A DNA stretch of 64,000 nt. It comes from AC-32 sp963728765 (GTDB lineage Bacteria; Actinomycetota; Thermoleophilia; Gaiellales; Gaiellaceae). Shown here piece after piece: positions 62,225 through 64,000 of this stretch (positions are counted from its first letter, which is position 1; each line of letters opens with the position of its first letter). The DNA is taken from contig CAVSKX010000001.1 of NCBI GenBank assembly GCA_963728765.1, positions 682,001-746,000 of the forward strand, written 5' to 3'. The position numbers and the translations under genes are program-made. The notes below the pieces were generated by a model. The model was given only the letters and a program-made list of their open reading frames with translations, was not told the origin of the DNA and did no database searches.

Positions 62225-63708
62225 CCCGCGATCTCCGCGACTGGATCGCGCTCCTCGAGCGCGAGGGCGAGCTTGTTCGCGTCTCTGCCGAGGTCGACCC
62301 GCACCTCGAGATCACGGAGATCGTCGACCGCGTCGTGAAGGCGGGCGGGCCGGCGCTGCTCTTCGAGCGCCCGAAGTCCGAGCACCCGCTGCTGATCAAC
62401 CAGTTCGGGACCGAGCGACGCATGTGCCTCGCGTTCGGCGCCGACAGCCTCGACGAAGTCGGCCGCCGGCTCGGCGACGTCCTGGAGATGCAGCCGCCGC
62501 AGGGCATCGCCGAGAAGGTCCGCGGCCTGAAGAAGCTGAAGTCGATCGCCGACTCGCGCCCCAAGACCGTGCGCAGCGGGCCCGTGCAGGACGTCGTCCT
62601 CCTCGACGACGAGGTCGACCTCCGCCGGCTCCCGATCCAGACGTGCTGGCCGGGGGACGCCGCGCCCTTCATCACGCTTCCGGCCGTCATCACCAGGGAC
62701 CCGCGGACGGGCTCGCGCAATGTCGGCATGTACCGCATGCAGGTGCTCGACGAGCGCACCACGGCGATGCACTGGCAGATCCACAAGGACGGCCGCGCCG
62801 ACTACCTGATGACCGACGGGAAGCTCGAGGTCGCGGTCGCGCTCGGGCTCGACCCTGTCACCGCGTACAGCGCGAGCGCGCCGCTGCCCAAGCACGTCGA
62901 CGAGCTCATGCTGGCGGGCTTCCTGCGCGGGGAAGCGGTCGAGCTGGTGCAGGCGAGGACCGTCGACCTCGAGGTCCCGGCCAACGCCGAGATCGTGCTC
63001 GAGGGCTACATCACGAAGGACGAGCTGACCGCGGAAGGGCCGTTCGGCGACCACACCGGCTACTACACGCCCCCCGAGGCGTTCCCGGTCTTCCACGTCA
63101 CCGCGATGACGATGCGGCGCGACGCGATCTACCCGTCGATCGTGGTCGGCAAGCCGCCGCAGGAGGACGCCTGGCTCGGCAAGGCGACCGAGCGGATCTT
63201 CCTCCCGGCGATCAGGATGAGCGTCCCCGAGATCGTCGACTACGACCTGCCGGTCGCGGGCGCCTTCCACAACTGCTGCATCGTCTCGATCCGCAAGAGC
63301 TTCCCCGGCCAGGCGCAGAAAGTGATGCACGCGATCTGGGGCCTCGGGCTGCTGAGCCTGACGAAGGCGGTCGTGGTCGTCGACGAGTGGGTCGACGTGC
63401 ACGACTACGAGGAGGTCTTCTTCCGCGTCGGCGCCAACGTCGACCCGAAGCGCGACGTGCTGATCAGCGAGGGCCCGCTCGACCACCTCGACCACGCGCC
63501 GTCGCTCCAGTTCTACGGCGGCAAGCTCGGCATCGACGCCACGCACAAGGGGCCCGGGGAGGGCACTCGGCCGTGGCCCGAGGAGATCGAGATGACCGAG
63601 GAGGTGCGCCGCCTCGTGGACGAGCGCTGGAACGAGTACGGGCTCGGAGCCGTGCCGCAGGGGAACGGCCGCCCCGAGCGCTCGTTGAGCCAACTGTTAC
63701 GTCGTTGA
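62221..63708 (+). CDS. UbiD-family decarboxylase
   Basis: A 495-residue prenylated-FMN-dependent decarboxylase. SRNVGMYRMQVLD carries the conserved Arg; TAEGPFGDHTGYYTPPE contains the Glu pair and the loop typical of UbiD; KHVDELMLAGFL and IDATHKGPGEG are further family features. Full length. It may serve menaquinone synthesis, as the futalosine pathway also needs a UbiD-family decarboxylase and mqnD lies in the window, or aromatic-acid decarboxylation. Its ubiX partner is not seen here. Confidence 0.88.
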   Translation: MTRDLRDWIALLEREGELVRVSAEVDPHLEITEIVDRVVKAGGPALLFERPKSEHPLLINQFGTERRMCLAFGADSLDEVGRRLGDVLEMQPPQGIAEKVRGLKKLKSIADSRPKTVRSGPVQDVVLLDDEVDLRRLPIQTCWPGDAAPFITLPAVITRDPRTGSRNVGMYRMQVLDERTTAMHWQIHKDGRADYLMTDGKLEVAVALGLDPVTAYSASAPLPKHVDELMLAGFLRGEAVELVQARTVDLEVPANAEIVLEGYITKDELTAEGPFGDHTGYYTPPEAFPVFHVTAMTMRRDAIYPSIVVGKPPQEDAWLGKATERIFLPAIRMSVPEIVDYDLPVAGAFHNCCIVSIRKSFPGQAQKVMHAIWGLGLLSLTKAVVVVDEWVDVHDYEEVFFRVGANVDPKRDVLISEGPLDHLDHAPSLQFYGGKLGIDATHKGPGEGTRPWPEEIEMTEEVRRLVDERWNEYGLGAVPQGNGRPERSLSQLLRR

Positions 63709-63733
63709 CGCGGCCAACCTGCAACGATTGAAT
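63705..63733 (+). promoter_or_regulatory. Putative promoter of the last gene
   Basis: TTGACG (63705-63710) and TTGAAT (63728-63733) are 17 bp apart, a standard spacing, followed by a ~31-bp leader with AAGGAG before TTG 63765. Confidence 0.4.
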
Positions 63734-63764
63734 CCAGCCGCCGACGACGTAAGGAGAGACCCGC

Positions 63765-64000
63765 TTGGAAGAGCGCACGGGGGACGATCGACCGCAGCTG
63801 CCGGGGCCTAGCCTGTGGCCGGTCGGGTTCGCCGTCGGCATCGTCTGCCTGCTCGTCGGGCTGATCGTCAGCTGGTACGTCGCCGCGGTCGGCGCCGGCC
63901 TCGCACTCATCTTCGGCTTCCTCTGGGCGCGCGAGGTCGCGACCGGCCGGCAGCCCACGGTGGCGTCGAGCGACGAGGAGGTCGCCGCCACCGACGGCGC
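63765..64000 (+). CDS. Membrane protein, N-terminal part only
   Basis: A partial gene running off the right edge: 78 codons visible. A polar start (EERTGDDRPQLPGPSLWP) is followed by two closely spaced helices (VGFAVGIVCLLVGLIVSWYV and AAVGAGLALIFGFLWARE), then a polar stretch. The pattern resembles N-termini of actinobacterial respiratory-complex subunits (cytochrome oxidase subunit IV or Rieske type), but this is a guess. TTG 63765 has AAGGAG about 9 bp upstream. Confidence 0.55.
   Translation, partial: MEERTGDDRPQLPGPSLWPVGFAVGIVCLLVGLIVSWYVAAVGAGLALIFGFLWAREVATGRQPTVASSDEEVAATDG

Noticed and set aside
63700..63733. Further copy of the GTAACA/TGTTAC dyad near the ubiD-type 3' end
   Set aside because: Only one half (CTGTTAC) is present without an inverted partner.

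Overview
The window is about 64 kb of very GC-rich, gene-dense DNA from an actinobacterium. I infer the class Thermoleophilia (Gaiellales/Solirubrobacterales-like) from three things: a futalosine-route menaquinone gene (mqnD), an actinobacterial gene repertoire, and many genes that begin a few bases after a TANNNT box, the layout of leaderless mRNAs. The taxonomy is inference; there is no rRNA gene, tRNA gene, CRISPR array, intact insertion sequence or prophage.

Layout. 1-10.4 kb: a cupin gene fragment, a DtxR-type regulator, mqnD, a thiolase whose 3' end carries a recoded tandem repeat, a DUF885-like metalloprotease, a GNAT, a secreted Asp-box propeller, an aldehyde dehydrogenase, an MFS transporter and a short M20 amidohydrolase. 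10.5-20.5 kb: purine catabolism. A minus-strand block (adenine deaminase, 8-oxoguanine-deaminase-like, broken phosphotransferase, HIU hydrolase, OHCU decarboxylase, membrane urate hydroxylase PuuD, DUF3830) faces a plus-strand three-subunit xanthine-dehydrogenase-type enzyme. Together they would take adenine/guanine-type bases through urate to allantoin. Allantoinase is not in the window; the M20 enzyme could act on allantoate. 20.5-25.3 kb: two small-molecule exporters and a large secreted M36 metalloprotease.

25.4-36.6 kb: acyl-CoA and phenylacetate catabolism: EthD-like, three crotonases (one PaaG-like), a GerW-like protein, LtrA, an HtrA-like protease, a secreted phosphatase, and paaABCD for the phenylacetyl-CoA epoxidase. 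paaA diverges from a dehydrogenase-tetR pair across a site that fits the Thermus PaaR operator pattern, so the TetR is probably the PaaR-type repressor. 36.6-44.5 kb: RNA ligase-like/VOC, a lipid kinase, a DUF4129-MoxR-DUF58 membrane cluster, a frame-disrupted PadR gene and a tandem alpha/beta hydrolase. 44.5-49.3 kb: E1alpha, E1beta and E2 of a 2-oxoacid dehydrogenase, interrupted by a GNAT and an acetamidase. 49.4-64 kb: a cysteine-less thioredoxin-fold protein, a phosphodiesterase, Pcm, GtrA and two GT87-like membrane transferases, a YmdB-type phosphoesterase, an M23-like protein, an AI-2E-family protein, an orphan ABC ATPase, hemB, a scrambled cyclase pseudogene, a UbiD-family decarboxylase and a partial membrane protein.

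The most unusual content lies between or at the ends of genes. Three ~165-bp palindromic elements each fill a gap starting at a stop codon; their outer arms differ from copy to copy yet pair within each copy, and the central stem shows compensatory changes. Other oddities are a 109-bp tandem array that re-encodes the thiolase C-terminus, an in-frame duplication carrying a 15-bp dyad at the start of the xanthine dehydrogenase large subunit, a near-perfect 35-bp dyad between two crotonase genes, and a cyclase gene rearranged as 2(+) 1(-) 4(+) 3(-).
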